Assembly: GCA_002964805.2 (NCBI GenBank)
Contig: PUDQ02000084.1
Span: 682,001 to 746,000 of the forward strand
Source of the DNA: Trametes villosa
Lineage: Eukaryota; Basidiomycota; Agaricomycetes; Polyporales; Polyporaceae
Direction of reading: 5' to 3'
DNA: 64,000 nucleotides
Made by a program: the position numbers and the translations under genes. Position 1 is the stretch's first letter. Each line of letters opens with the position of its first letter. Of the stretch, positions 31,251 to 42,503 are shown piece by piece. The notes beneath the pieces are model-generated. The model saw nothing but the letters and a program-made list of their open reading frames with translations. It was not told the DNA's origin and searched no databases.

Positions 31251-33832
31251 TCATAGCGGCCGCCACCCGTCCCCCGCCGGCCACTTCATATCGTCGCGCT
31301 GGAGCACCATCCGCCGCCCGTCGTCCACCACGGCGACGTCCACGCCCCCCTCGCGCCACCGCCGCGCCCGCTCCTCCACCCTCCCTCGCTCCTTCTCGCT
31401 GTCCTCCCCCGGGTCGTGGCCCAGGCTGCTATCATCATCTGGAATCTCCTCGCCCCACGCCTTCCCGACGCCTTCTCGCGGCCCCACACGCTGAGGTCCC
31501 CGCGCATCCGCATCCACATCCGTCTCCTCGTCGTCCACGTCGTCCATGAGCCGCGCCTCGCCCTCCTCGCGGATCCAGCGCGGCCCGTGCGCGCCGTGCT
31601 GCACGAACCCGCGCCGCGAGAACGCGCCCTCGGCCTTGTACCGCGCCGCGTCCAGCGCCGGCGCCGCGCGCAGCTGCAGCCCCGCCAGCGTCTTCTGCAG
31701 GCTCCCGATCGCCCCGTCCGTGAACGCTGACTCCCGCGAGCGGTCCCTGCTCCCCGGCCCGCCCTCCCGCTCTCGTTCCCGTTCTCGTTGCCGCTCTCGC
31801 TCGCGGTTCGACGAGAGCGAGAGGTGCCGCGAGAGCATCAGATTCGCAGGGGTCGACGCAGACGAGGGTACAGGCCCGTCGCTGAACGGCGACTGCGCAG
31901 ACGATGTGAGCTGCACGCTCTCCGGGCGCTTCCGCCGGGGCGGCGGCGGAACCGGCGGCGGCGACGGCTGGTGCATCGACTTCGAGCGCACGACGCGCGG
32001 CGTCCCCGTGGCAGAAGACACGACGGGCCGCTCCGGGTCCGTCAACGCGCCCGACGGCTTGCGGTCCGGGTGCGTCGGCGGCGGCTCGGGCGGGAGGTCC
32101 GTGAGCGGGCGCGGCGGCGTGCGCGCGGGCGAGTTGTTCTGTGACGCGAAGCGGCGCGCGGGGGGCAGCGAGGGCAGCGGCTCGGGCGGCGGGAGCGCGC
32201 CGCGCCGGAACGGGGAGAGCGTCGCGGTCGCGACCTGCTCGAACGAGCGCGCCGTGCCCGTCGTCGACGCGGGCGGGCTGAGGTTCCGGCGTGGGGGCAG
32301 CGAGGGCACGCGCCGGTGCAGCGAGGGGCGTTCTGCTGAGCTTGCCGCCGAGGGGGCAGAGCGAGACGACGTCGACGCGCTGCCTGGGCCCGGTCCGAGG
32401 CTCTCTTTGACAGGGCTCCGGCTGCGGACACGCCGCGTGGTGGTGCTGACGGCGCCAGAGGAGCTGCTCTTGAGGACCTCCATCACACGTTCTTGCTCGA
32501 GACGCTGTTCTGCCTTCTTGAGGCTCTGCGCGATACGTGTCGCTTGCAGCGACTGTTGGATGAGAACATTGGGGTTGCTCGTGGAGACGCTCCGCGCTGG
32601 GAGCGCTGGAACGGGAGGTGGTACTTCGCGGGAAGGTTGGGCGTGCGGGATGCCCAAGGACGCATGGCGGGGAGGGGGGAGGACCGGAGGTTTCCGGGGA
32701 GGTAGTGGTGGGATCTTGCCATCTTGTGAAACAGACGCGGACGGGCGGGACCCTGGGAACACGGGTGTACTTGCTGGAGCAGACTGCGGTGGAACGTCTT
32801 GAGATCCTCTCCTGTTGAGGAATGGGTTGTTGGGCTTTGGTGGTACCGAAGGTGGCGGTGGGCGCGAGGCAGCAGGCGCAGATACAGGTGATACGGCCGG
32901 TGGCGCAGGATGGGTCGGCGGGTTAGAGGTGAAGAACGGGTTGTAGTCTGGAGAGGGAGGGTCGGGTGTGGGCTGTGGATGCGTCGGAGGTGACACTCGT
33001 ACGTGCTTGCCTAGAGGAGAGGGTGATCGAGATGCCAATTCGTCAGGGTGCGCTAGAAGGTAGTATGTCAATTAATTGCGAGCGGATATGAGTCTGCGGG
33101 CCCGAACAGGTGCACGGTGATCCTGCCGTCAGCACATAGGGATACTGCACTTCCTCGGTGCTCAGCAGAACCCTATCCTGCTGTGTTTCATGTGCCAACA
33201 GTAGTGTAGGCGTCTGTGACATGGTTTCATTCCGCTACAGCTGCCGAATCCCACGAGTGGATTAGGTAGCTATAGAGGATATCCCAGTGCTCAACACGCG
33301 GCTGCAGAGTAGCTTGTTCTGCTCATTCACACGAGAATAGGTGTCCTGGGAAGCGTTCCGAGTTACGCGAACCAGCAGTACAACACCCTTGCCAAAGCGT
33401 GCGGAAACGCGACGATCGTGGTATGCGGGAGAGGTCTAACTCACCTTGCACGAAGACGAAGCTAGGGTCGACCTCCTTCCCGCCTAGTACATGCGACACT
33501 AGTCTCAGTACAGCAAAGAACTGTCCCCCGGTGACGACGTCTGCCGGCCCGAGGTGAGGACAGAAGAGACGGAGGATCTGGGCAGACGATAAGCCAACGC
33601 CCGCGCGGACTGCATGCGCACGCACCGTGTCCAATGTGCTCGGCACAATAGTCGGGTAGCGGCCCCTCAGCCATGCCCGCGCCTCGCGCACGCCCACGGT
33701 AAGCTTGTCGTAGTCCGGCGTGGCGGACGCCCGCGTCGGGTCGTAGTCCACGAGGTCATGGAGGGAGGACGTATAGGTCGTGAACTCGGCATCATTGAGC
33801 GCAGAGACGTGGAGCGTGAGCGGGCGCGACAT
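31251..33832 (-). CDS. proline-rich NPF-motif protein with EH-like N-terminus
   Basis: Three exons (33626-33832, 33445-33577, 31251-33052) splice to 713 residues. The first intron is only 48 nt and divisible by three, so its removal is inferred from GTGCGT...CCCAG signals and from the smoother join DTILRLFCPHL. The second is 392 nt. The N-terminal 120 or so residues (VTGGQFFAVLRLVSHVLGGK, then VDPSFVFVQAHPDEL) resemble the second half of an EH domain as found in endocytic adaptors. NPF tripeptides occur near YNPFFTSN and NNPFLNRR. The middle is proline-rich with SH3-ligand-like PPLPPRKPP, and a stretch of alternating Arg/Glu follows. A role in endocytosis or actin-linked trafficking is inferred from NPF and EH-like features, not proven. 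Confidence 0.75.
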
Positions 33833-36766
33833 CGGGCATTCCGCGGCTGCCTTTGTCTTCGTCGTCGTCGTCAGTGGGGGCGTAGGGTGGGTTGTGGGCG
33901 GGGAGAGTGGTGAGCAGACGGCCGTGCGCGGCAGAGGAGACGCGAGGCGAAGGCGCGCCCGGCGCGGCACAGCTTGGCGCGGTCGCGTCGACCGCCAGGC
34001 GCCCATTCTTGTCTTCCGCTATGACCCATCCCCCGCCGCGCTCGGGATGGCCGCAACGTCTTCGGACACTGCAGCTTCGTCGTTCAGTAGGATCCTGAAG
34101 GCATAACGAATGTAGGAACACAACTCCGAGGACGCGAAGCCACGCGGGAGAAGGGGGCCGAGACCCATGGCGACAATGATCCCGCCCTCTCGAGATCGAA
34201 TAATGGGCCGACGCTGAGTTGAGTCGAGGTAGCTTCTACGCGTTGCGTCTGATCTAGAGAAACGTAAGCTAACGAATCTATGTAGCAGTGAACAGCTCTT
34301 CGAGGCTTTAGGCCTCAGGCTCAGGCTATCTGAGAACCTCTGGTCTTCTATGACTGACCTCCTGGTAGAAACATCAACCTCTGATGGTCGACTTCGCCGT
34401 GGATTATAGCTGTATACCATACCCTCGATGTACGGGGGCCAAGCGATATACCCAAGAGAGTTTAGTTTCCCTGTTGACCTGCGTGTTGATTTCGTAGCAC
34501 CTCAGGCCGAGGACCTGAGCGGCGGCGATCGAACCTACCACCTACCGACAACAACGCTTCGAGGTTGAAGGTACGTCTTGTCTCGAGAACCATAGCCAAT
34601 TGAGGGCTCAAGCTGATGTCCTCTTCTGATCCTTCCTTGCAGCCCCATACTGTTAGCCCGAGGTCCTACCCGTCTAGGATACGACCGTGCTAGATAGAGT
34701 CTGATGGCCGTCCTCGCTTCACACTCCCCATCCTCGACGCCCTTCGCTCGCATCTTCCGGCGTCCTCGAGCCACTGCCTCTAAACCCATCCTGGCGAGAT
34801 CTTGGTTCTGGCAACTAATCTCATCAGACCTGCACGTTCTAGCGACCGCGAACGCCGACACCACATCACCGCCGGCTTCAGAAGCTGCACAGAACTCTCA
34901 ACCGTGCTGAACACATCCACGGACTCGGGCGTATCGCAAACCTTCAAGCTCCTTCCGATGAAGCGCTATGCGAACGCGGCGGTCCGACGTCCGTCGGAGC
35001 ACGCGAGCGCACACCTCGCCGTCGGTGTGGAAGATGGGTCTTCCAACCCCAATGTGATGTGCTCTTGTCGTACGAAGCTCCTATGCACCCCAAGCGCGAC
35101 AGCGGGCGGCCATCGCGATTTGCGCCACATCACTCTGAACCCCCCCCCCCCCCCTTCCCCCTCTCAAATTTACACCAGGCTGTACGTACGCGCCTCCCGG
35201 TCATCATTCTTGTGCACTCCTACGCCCACAGTCGCGGAGACCCAAGCTCTGCCCCCGGGCGCGGACGGATCCTCATGCGGACTCGCTGACGCTTGAGCGC
35301 ACAGCCGGAGACCAAAGGGATCTCTGTGCTCATCATCAGCGGGCCAGCTTCGCGGGCCGACCACGAGGTTTCGAATGGACCTTCAGAGTGCATACCCACG
35401 CGCGCCCACAAACGCTGCGCTCGCGGGCCAGCACGAGGCCGCCCCCGCGCCCCATCACACGGCGCACTCTCGCTGACCCACCGCACATCGCGAGAGAGCG
35501 CGCCTTGTGCGCCGTCGATGGGATCACATCGGCGGGGCCTCGCGGGCCCGTTCCTTCTGCGGCGAAGCGCGCGATCGGGAGGGCTGGCGTTCAGTAGACA
35601 CACCCCTCGCTATACCATATACGGTCTGCTTGGCCACCGGATGCTGTACGGCGCGGCGGCCGCTCGCCAGCGGTCCCCGCGTGTTCGAGTTTCGCGCCCG
35701 GGCGCCGGTCAATATCGCTCGCAGGCTTGGTGTTCTGACTCTCATTTAATGGAATTGATGGTGGGGCGAGGCGCGTCGAGGAGGCTTGTGCAAGGACGGC
35801 GCGGCTCCGCGGCAGGCCGATCGTCCCGCTCGAGAGTCAGGACGCCCATGCGTGCGTGCGTTCCGGTACTTGCGGCCCCGGGTTTCTGTTGGCGACTTGT
35901 GCCTACTGTATCAACGCGCTGTCTATTCCTCCTAAACACTCAGCATGAAAATACTCATCGCTGCGACGTGGATTCGACGACCGAACCAGCGAGGCAACTG
36001 GGAAACCACCCAACGGATTCCTTGCCATCATGTCAGATTCGTGAAATCTGAGTAAGAATACTCAGGTTCATCAAACACTTGGCCTCCTTCGGTGCGCTGC
36101 GCGCACCATAGGCGCTATCGCCTACTCCGAAGCCAGGGACGTATTTCACTCCGGAGACTCCGCGACGCCACCGCAGAGTCAGCGGCGGTCAGCCACGGCG
36201 GACGTCGTGCACGGCGGAGTTCGCATCATCAGCCAGCATCCCCGCACGGCGGTCAGCTCGGGATGCCGAGAACCCCTGCAGGGGTCAAGCAGCCCCATGA
36301 CGCAACCCGAGCGTCCGCGGTCAGCCGCAGTGAATGGGGCGCAGCACCGACGAGACCGGTGTATGCGGGACGCTGGGGGACCTAGCGGGCCATATCGTAC
36401 CCGATATACGCGCCTTGTATCGAGGTTGCGCAGCCGGAGGAACGGAAGCGAAGACGAAAGGTAGTTTTCCAATACCGTGACACACCGCCTGAATTCCGCG
36501 AATGACAGGTGGGCGCTGTAGTAAGGGCGAACAACCCTCTACTTGGTAAGCCATTCAATGTGGTACACCCGAATGGCATTTGAGAAAACCGTCCAGCAAA
36601 TATAGAAACATAGCATACGGCTGTAGCAACGGGTGAACCTGTCAGCGCGTCTGTGGCGCACTAAAGGATCAGAATAGACCGCGTACCGAAGGACGAGGGG
36701 ATAATGTTACAGCCCAACACGCTGGGTATCGTGAACCCAACCAATGGTTCTCCGGATGAAAGGCGT
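33833..36766. other. gene-poor stretch, 2.9 kb
   Basis: No gene is convincingly visible. A C-rich homopolymer run of about 15 bases sits near 35141-35155. A 46-codon frame from an ATG near 34429 (MYGGQAIYPREF, then SFPVDLRVDFVAPQ) has protein-like composition but no partners. The frames around 35293-36051 look like chance openings in GC-rich DNA. Confidence 0.4.
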
Positions 36767-37562
36767 TCACCAGACGCTCTGGGTAGGACCGGGGCTGGAG
36801 GGAATGCTCTGAGGCATGACGGTCGGCCGCGGCGCTTCTCGGACAGGTTCGGGCTCCTTCCTGTACTCGATCTTCTCTACCCGGACTTCGCCCTCTATGA
36901 GCTGATACACGTAGGTGACAACCACCGGCCCCTGGATATCCATGAGCGCGAACGAGGGGGTGGGGTCACTGTATGGGTCACTCGTGAGTTTCTTGAGCGT
37001 GACTACTGTTGCGTAAAGACATACCCGTTGTAGGTGCCAATCCATGCTCCGGTAGCAGAACCAGGGTTAACGAAGAAGCGGCCGTCATACTCCACGGCTT
37101 GGAATCTAGGGAGGGTTCCAAACTGCTTCCCGACAGGCCAGGACTTTACTCACGTATGCGTGTGCCCAGACACAAGCACATCGACGTCCATTTGCCTTGC
37201 AATGGCGTTCAGCGAGTCGAGGTCTCCCGTCGGGATGCTTTGGTGACCATGGATCACGCCTATCCGGATGGGCGTATGTGCGACCGTCACCGACAGAGGG
37301 AACGAGCTCTAGCGGTTGCAACCTTCCATGATCGTGCGGGTGGCAATGACACAGTGTCTCTCACCTCGTCATAGTCTCCCCGAACGACATGCACGTCCGG
37401 TGATACTGTCCTGAGGTACTCGTAGGTTTCGCGATCACAGACGTTGCCCGTGCACAGTATTTGCTGGATTTTGCCTGGGACTAGAAGCTTCTTGAACTTC
37501 GCAGGCAGGTCATGAATTCTGTGAGGTATGTGCAAGTCGCCGATTACGAGTACCAAGACCAT
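36767..37562 (-). CDS. VPS29: retromer subunit Vps29
   Basis: Four exons (37365-37562, 37154-37308, 37025-37105, 36767-36968) are separated by introns of 56, 48 and 56 nt and give 211 residues. The protein has the metallophosphoesterase-like fold of Vps29: [84 protein letters not shown] and SFALMDIQG in the conserved order. It joins Vps35 and Vps26 in retromer, which recycles cargo from endosomes to the Golgi. The length matches the family, with a short Pro-rich C-terminal tail. It is divergently arranged with MDM35 across 258 bp. Confidence 0.96.
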
Positions 37563-37820
37563 TGTAGCAGCGAGGATGGAGGACGAGAGACAAGTTGGCG
37601 GCGACGCAGCAGGCGCGGCCCGCAGCGAACGGAGGGCGCGTTATTGCCTAACTGGGGCGACACGTGGCCAATATGTCATGGGCGCCTGTGTGGCCTGGAT
37701 GCCGGAAGCGGACGTACTTCACTTTGACTTCACTTGTTTGTCCACGTTCGCTCTCCCCGAGCATACACAACTCTCACCTCATTCCCTCTTCTTGTCTCTG
37801 GTCTTGCGAACAATCTCAGC
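37563..37820. promoter_or_regulatory. divergent promoter of VPS29 and MDM35
   Basis: The 258 bp between two opposing start codons must carry both promoters. The part next to MDM35 is pyrimidine-rich (CTCACCTCATTCCCTC). No clear TATA box was found. Confidence 0.5.
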
Positions 37821-38182
37821 ATGTCTCAAAGTCTCTCTGAGGAGTGCACACCGCTCAAACGCAAGTACGACGCCTGCTTTAACGCCTGGTTCGAGGGCTA
37901 CCTGGAGCCAGCAGTCTCTTCAGCTGTGACGACCGAGCAGCGGACCAAGTTTGCTCAACAGAAAGCGGCCGAGTTTGAGAGCTCATGCGGGAAGATCTGG
38001 CAGGAATACCGTCTATGTGTGCAAGTGAGTGAGCTCTAGTAATGTACCCGAGCGCTCGTTACGATCCCTCTGCAAACGCACAGAAAGCGGTAACAGACAA
38101 GGGACTCGACACGCTGCTCGATCAGGCACGGACGGAAAATCCGTTGAAGGAACCGCCACCCACAGACGGCCGAAGCTCATAA
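37821..38182 (+). CDS. MDM35: Mdm35/TRIAP1-like mitochondrial intermembrane-space chaperone
   Basis: Two exons (37821-38024, 38084-38182) are joined across a 59-nt intron and give 100 residues. Two CX9C motifs are exact: CTPLKRKYDAC and CGKIWQEYRLC. The segment YDACFNAWFEGYL between them is typical of Mdm35. The family is imported through the Mia40 disulfide relay and binds Ups/PRELI proteins that carry phosphatidic acid and phosphatidylserine between mitochondrial membranes. The tail after the second motif (VTDKGLDTLLDQARTENPL) also fits. The gene is complete. Confidence 0.95.
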
Positions 38183-40925
38183 CCTCCATGCTTCCGTGCT
38201 GTAAGGCTTGTACCTCGCTCTCCTGCATCACGAACTCATGCTCTCAACAGAGTGTAGAGGGCTCACTGTCTAGTTGAAAGCCTACCAACATCTGAGACTA
38301 AGATACATTAGGTGGGTCATTACTTTGCGCGATGTGCCGTTTTTCCTCAAGCCCTTACGGCGCCGAAGGAATTCGGTAATATTCAAGCTCCCCCTCAACT
38401 CATCCAGTCCATTGGTGCTATCATCGTGTACAGTCTCCGCCAACTCACATCGTCGAAATGTTGCTCTCTTCACGCTCGTACCGCTTGCCAATCCACACTT
38501 GCGTCCTCTCCGCTCGCTCGCTTCTGCTTCTTCCAACATCTTGCTCAGACGAGCAGTCCTTGACCAGACTCTAGCAATGCATGCAGGAGCCCCGCGCTGT
38601 CCGACGATTAGCCGCTCTGTGCGTCATTACGGGATGAACCGATCCGAACTACAAATAACCCCAGAACATCGCACGGTATCCCCCGCTTAGGGCCTGGATG
38701 ATTGGATATCGTTGCCCGCACATGCATCCGAACATAAAATTTGCCAGCAAGTTCTCCCACTTGATGCAAAAGAAAATGAGACGGACAATCCAGAAGACAG
38801 GGACCGACGGCACGGTCTGCGTACGTATCCTCACCGTATCCCTTCCCCTGTCATCCCAGGTCGCAAGTGCTAGCGCTGTCGTCCGACGTCGGCCTCAGTC
38901 AGCAGCACCAACACCGCCAGACGTGCGCTCGACCTCGAATAATCTGTGGCGCACTCCTAGACTCAGCCCGTCTCAGCTGCCCGGGCTTGAGACAGCCGGC
39001 TCCTTTGGGGTGCCTGAAGAGGACGTCGGCTCGCCATCGCTCTCCTGCACTACCGGAGAACCCCTCCGGTCGTCGAGCGCCTGGATCCGCGTTCGCGCGC
39101 GCGCCGCGGCCTGCTGGCAGAGGCATTGTGGGTCCACCCTCCTACTTCGGTCTAGCGCGGCTCGGTGCGGCGCGCGTGCACGGCCGTCCCTGTGCGCCGG
39201 GCGTCGCTTCGCAGCCCATCTTTTTTCTTTCGGAATCCGCGTCGCCTCCGTGCATGCATGCTGTCAAAGCCAAGAAGCGGCCGCCCGCGCGCCCCCGCCC
39301 CCGCCGTCGCGCTCGCGCCCGTGCCCGTGCACGAGTCGCACGGCGGGGGCCGCAACGGCAGGCCGTCCGTCGCGACCGAGCTATGGCACCGGCGGGGTTT
39401 CTGCTTCCGTCCGCTGAACGTCTGTTCGGGCGACGATAGAAGCATCCCCAGACTCGATATGCGCGCGCGAAGCCTTCTCCACCTAGCTGTGTCGGTTAAT
39501 GACGCCGCAATCACGGTTTTTGAGTCATGTCCCCTGATAAGACGTTGCGAGGGCGCTCGGTGTTCTAGATGTGTTTGAGAGCAATAGGGCATCATGGGAT
39601 GTGCACCGCTGGGTGGGCGCGGCCGCACTGGGCGTTCTCAGCCTTGGGAAGTACGCCCACACTGCGGGGAGTACCTGGCGCCGGTGCTTCACGCTAGTGT
39701 ATCGAGCACGGCGCTCACGGTGCTGCCTCCATTCTTGCAGGCCTCTAGGTCAGGGTACGGACGTTCGACGGTGAACTCAAACGCTGCACACGCCCGTCAC
39801 GGTGCCCGATACCCACGGCCTGGCCGCCGCTGCCATCGGTCCAAACGCAAAACTGAACGCAATCGTAAATCGCCCAATGGCTTCCCGCACGACGGCCCCG
39901 CCTGCAGCCCGACATCTGCGCAACGCGGCACGACTTCTGGACCCGGCCGGGCGACCGACGATGTGGCCACGCGAGCGAGGCATTCAGTCCGCTGCGCCGC
40001 GCTGCATGCCCGTATAACGTATTCGCCCTCGCCTGCGCTGCGTGCAACTCCATAGCATCATAGCAGCATCATTCAACGAGAGCTCGAGAAGCACCCTCCG
40101 TTACGATATCGCCTGCTGCTGCGATCCCGCCGCCACGCGCAGATCTGCGCCCCCACCCCCAGATCCCCCACGGCACGCCTCGCGAGCCCCGGTCGGGCAA
40201 GGGTCGCGCTGAGCCTGCAGAACCTGAGGGACGGCCGCTCGTGGCAAGGGCGCAGGCGGCCGCTGCCGATGCGGCCCGCCACGCGGGGTATACGTACGCA
40301 TGATGGGGGCCTGCAGGGCGACCGTCTTCGAAGGCAGCCTGAAACGTTCGCACACGCCGAGGGGGCCCTCTGCAGCCTGCCGGGGGCGCGCGCGGGGACG
40401 CGGTCGCCATGCATCATCGGCGTGTCCCCGACGGCCCCGGAAAGCGCGTGAAGGCATTCCAGGCAGGGGCGGCGCGGCGCGCAGGGCGTGAAGAGCGCAG
40501 AGCGACGACCCATTATGTATAGACGTTGTTACAGACAACATGCCCGAGTATGTACAAGTAGCGACTATCAGGATATAATCCGTATCTGCGGGAGTGGAGG
40601 AGCCAGAGCAGGTGCGAAAGCGAGGCGAGGCGAGTGCGGGCAATAAGGATACATGTAACGCTAGTGGGTGACAGTCGACGGACACGCGAGAGGGCCGGTA
40701 TCGTGCGTGCACGCCGGGGAGGAGTCCGAGAGCCAGAGGGCGAAATAGAACAAAGCGGCGGCGCCCACGCCACAGCCCGAGCCTGATCAGCGGTGAGAAG
40801 AGCAGGGGTTAGCCGGCGCAACGAGCGTGCGGACGCGAAGAAGGGCCCGTTTAGTCAGGCGAAGCCGGAGAGCGAGCGGCGTCTTCGCAAATAGGGTATG
40901 GGGGACCCGGGGGAGGAGGGCGCGC
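38183..40925. other. gene-poor stretch, 2.7 kb
   Basis: No complete gene was found. A plus-strand patch at about 38693-38825 has protein-like composition (LDDWISLPAHASEHKICQQV, then LPLDAKENETDNPED) after a CTTAG acceptor-like site, but I cannot connect it to other exons. The remainder is GC-rich with chance arginine-rich frames. Confidence 0.4.
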
Positions 40926-42289
40926 CTAGGACGCCATCCCGGTCGGGACCATGGTATACAACATCGCGGGCTCGACGTTGTCCTGCATTGCGGGCGCGTA
41001 CGCGGGCACCGCGTACTGGTACTGCAGGAAGGGGTATTGGGCGACCGCCACCGGGTAGTAATACATCTCCTGCGGATGCGGCGCATATCTGCGGCGCGGT
41101 CAGCGAGCGTGCCAATAATACGAGCGGGCGCGGCGGCTTACTCGACGGCGCCGTTTTGTACGGCAGCGAGCTGTGCGCAATGCATCGGCGGAAGCTGGGG
41201 GAGCGCGATTTGCGACGCGGCGGGCTCCGAGGCGGGCTCCATGTGGATCAGCATGTCGTCATGCGGGTACATCTGCGCTTCGCACGAGGAAGCCAGCGTT
41301 GCTTGCTGCGCCTGGGGCGAGAGGAAGGACGGCGAGCCGGTGCAGCGGACAGGCCGGGGAGCGTGCACCGCGGCTGGATGCTGGGGGGCCTCCTGGTGAT
41401 AGTACGCCTGCTGTGCGTGATAGGGGGGCATGTCGGCATCGGCGACGTACGACGGCGAGTCGTAGTAATCGTTGGTGTTCTGCTCGGTAAAGGAGTCGGC
41501 GGGGCTGTTGTATCCGTACGTAGGCTGTGGGTGGTATGTGGCGTCCTCCCAGGGGGAGCAGTGCTCTGCCGATGAGGAGGCAGAGTCGGAGGTGTCGGCG
41601 CTGTCTGGGTAAACCAGATCAGGGGTGAAGTCGGGCTCCTCGACCTTGAGCGGGTGTGGCGCGAAAGTGTGCACGTCGCGCGGGGAGGGGGAGTCGTCCT
41701 CCATAGATGAGTACTCGGCCTCGTCCGACGGGTCCTCGGAGGGGTCCCGCTGCATGCGGGCCTCCCGAGCACCAGAGCGGCCCGCGTTATGGGAGGGACG
41801 CTTGTCCTCCTCTACGTACTCGCAGATGTAGCCGCGGGAAAGGCAACGGCTGCAGGTCGGGCGGGTCCCGCTGCACTGTGGCGCGAAGAAATGTCAGCAA
41901 GAACGCGTTCAAACCGAGGAGAAACAGGTGCTCACCTTCGCCTTGCGTTGGCGGCATTTGTTGCACGCCTTCTGGGTGCGCCGGTTCTTGAGGGGAGTGG
42001 GGGATCGGAGGAACAGGCACGCGCCATCGGGCCCGGGCAGCGTGCCCGTGCGGTAATGGTAGTAGTCCGAACCCCACGGCACGTCGTACGGGATGAGATT
42101 CCAGCTGTCCTCCGACGCGTCCTCGAGCGGGTTGCTCGAGAGCTGGTCCGAGGGCGTGTGTGGCGCCGACGACAGCGACGGCGTCGAGCGGCCCGAGTGC
42201 ATGTGCGAATAATGCGACCGCGCCGTGCAGTGCTCGAACATAATTGTGAGGCCGTCCGTGGACGCGCCGGTGCGCAGGGGGGCTGCCAT
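40926..42289 (-). CDS. Zn2Cys6 transcription factor
   Basis: Three exons (41936-42289, 41142-41875, 40926-41088) are joined across 60-nt and 53-nt introns and encode 416 residues. The binuclear zinc cluster is split by the first intron and reads CNKCRQRKAKC then CSRCLSRGYIC, giving the six cysteines of fungal Zn2Cys6 proteins. A basic stretch (LKNRRTQKA) precedes it. The cluster lies at about residues 110-140, not at the extreme N-terminus. The downstream half is acidic, then Tyr/Pro/Gln-rich (HPQEMYYYPVAVAQYPF), like an activation region. No fungal-specific middle homology domain was seen. The product is expected to bind CGG-type sites in the nucleus; target genes are unknown. Confidence 0.93.
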
Positions 42290-42496
42290 GGAGAGTTACC
42301 TGTGGCGCAGAAGGGGTGAGTCGAAGGCGGCACGCGGAGTCAGGCACGGACACCGACCGGGACGGAGTGGGGGGTGGCGGCTGCAGGAAGTCGCGGTGTA
42401 GCGGTGGGCGGAGGAGGGGGACGGCGGGAGAGGTGCGCACGACGCGTCTCGAAATAGCGGAGGGAGGGGGGCCATGGGGAAAGGCGCGAAAGGAAC
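42290..42496 (-). promoter_or_regulatory. 5' leader/promoter of the Zn2Cys6 gene
   Basis: This is the upstream region of the start codon on the minus strand, GC-rich with runs of G and A. A TATA-like sequence bounds it at its distal end. Confidence 0.35.
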
Positions 42497-42503
42497 TATA
42501 TAT
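42497..42503 (-). promoter_or_regulatory. TATA box of the Zn2Cys6 gene
   Basis: CTATATA lies about 208 nt upstream of the ATG at 42289. It is a reasonable core promoter candidate. Confidence 0.4.

Noticed and set aside
31546..32802. 418-codon plus-strand frame
   Set aside because: It is antisense to the proline-rich gene and consists of Arg/Gly/Ser runs. The minus strand splices to a sensible protein.
35141..35155. C homopolymer run
   Set aside because: It is simple-sequence DNA in a non-coding stretch with no sign of function; noted only as a likely sequencing-error spot.
35293..36051. 252-codon plus-strand frame
   Set aside because: Its composition is random for GC-rich DNA (Arg/Ser/Ala). 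It overlaps several other frames and has no domain or splice partner.
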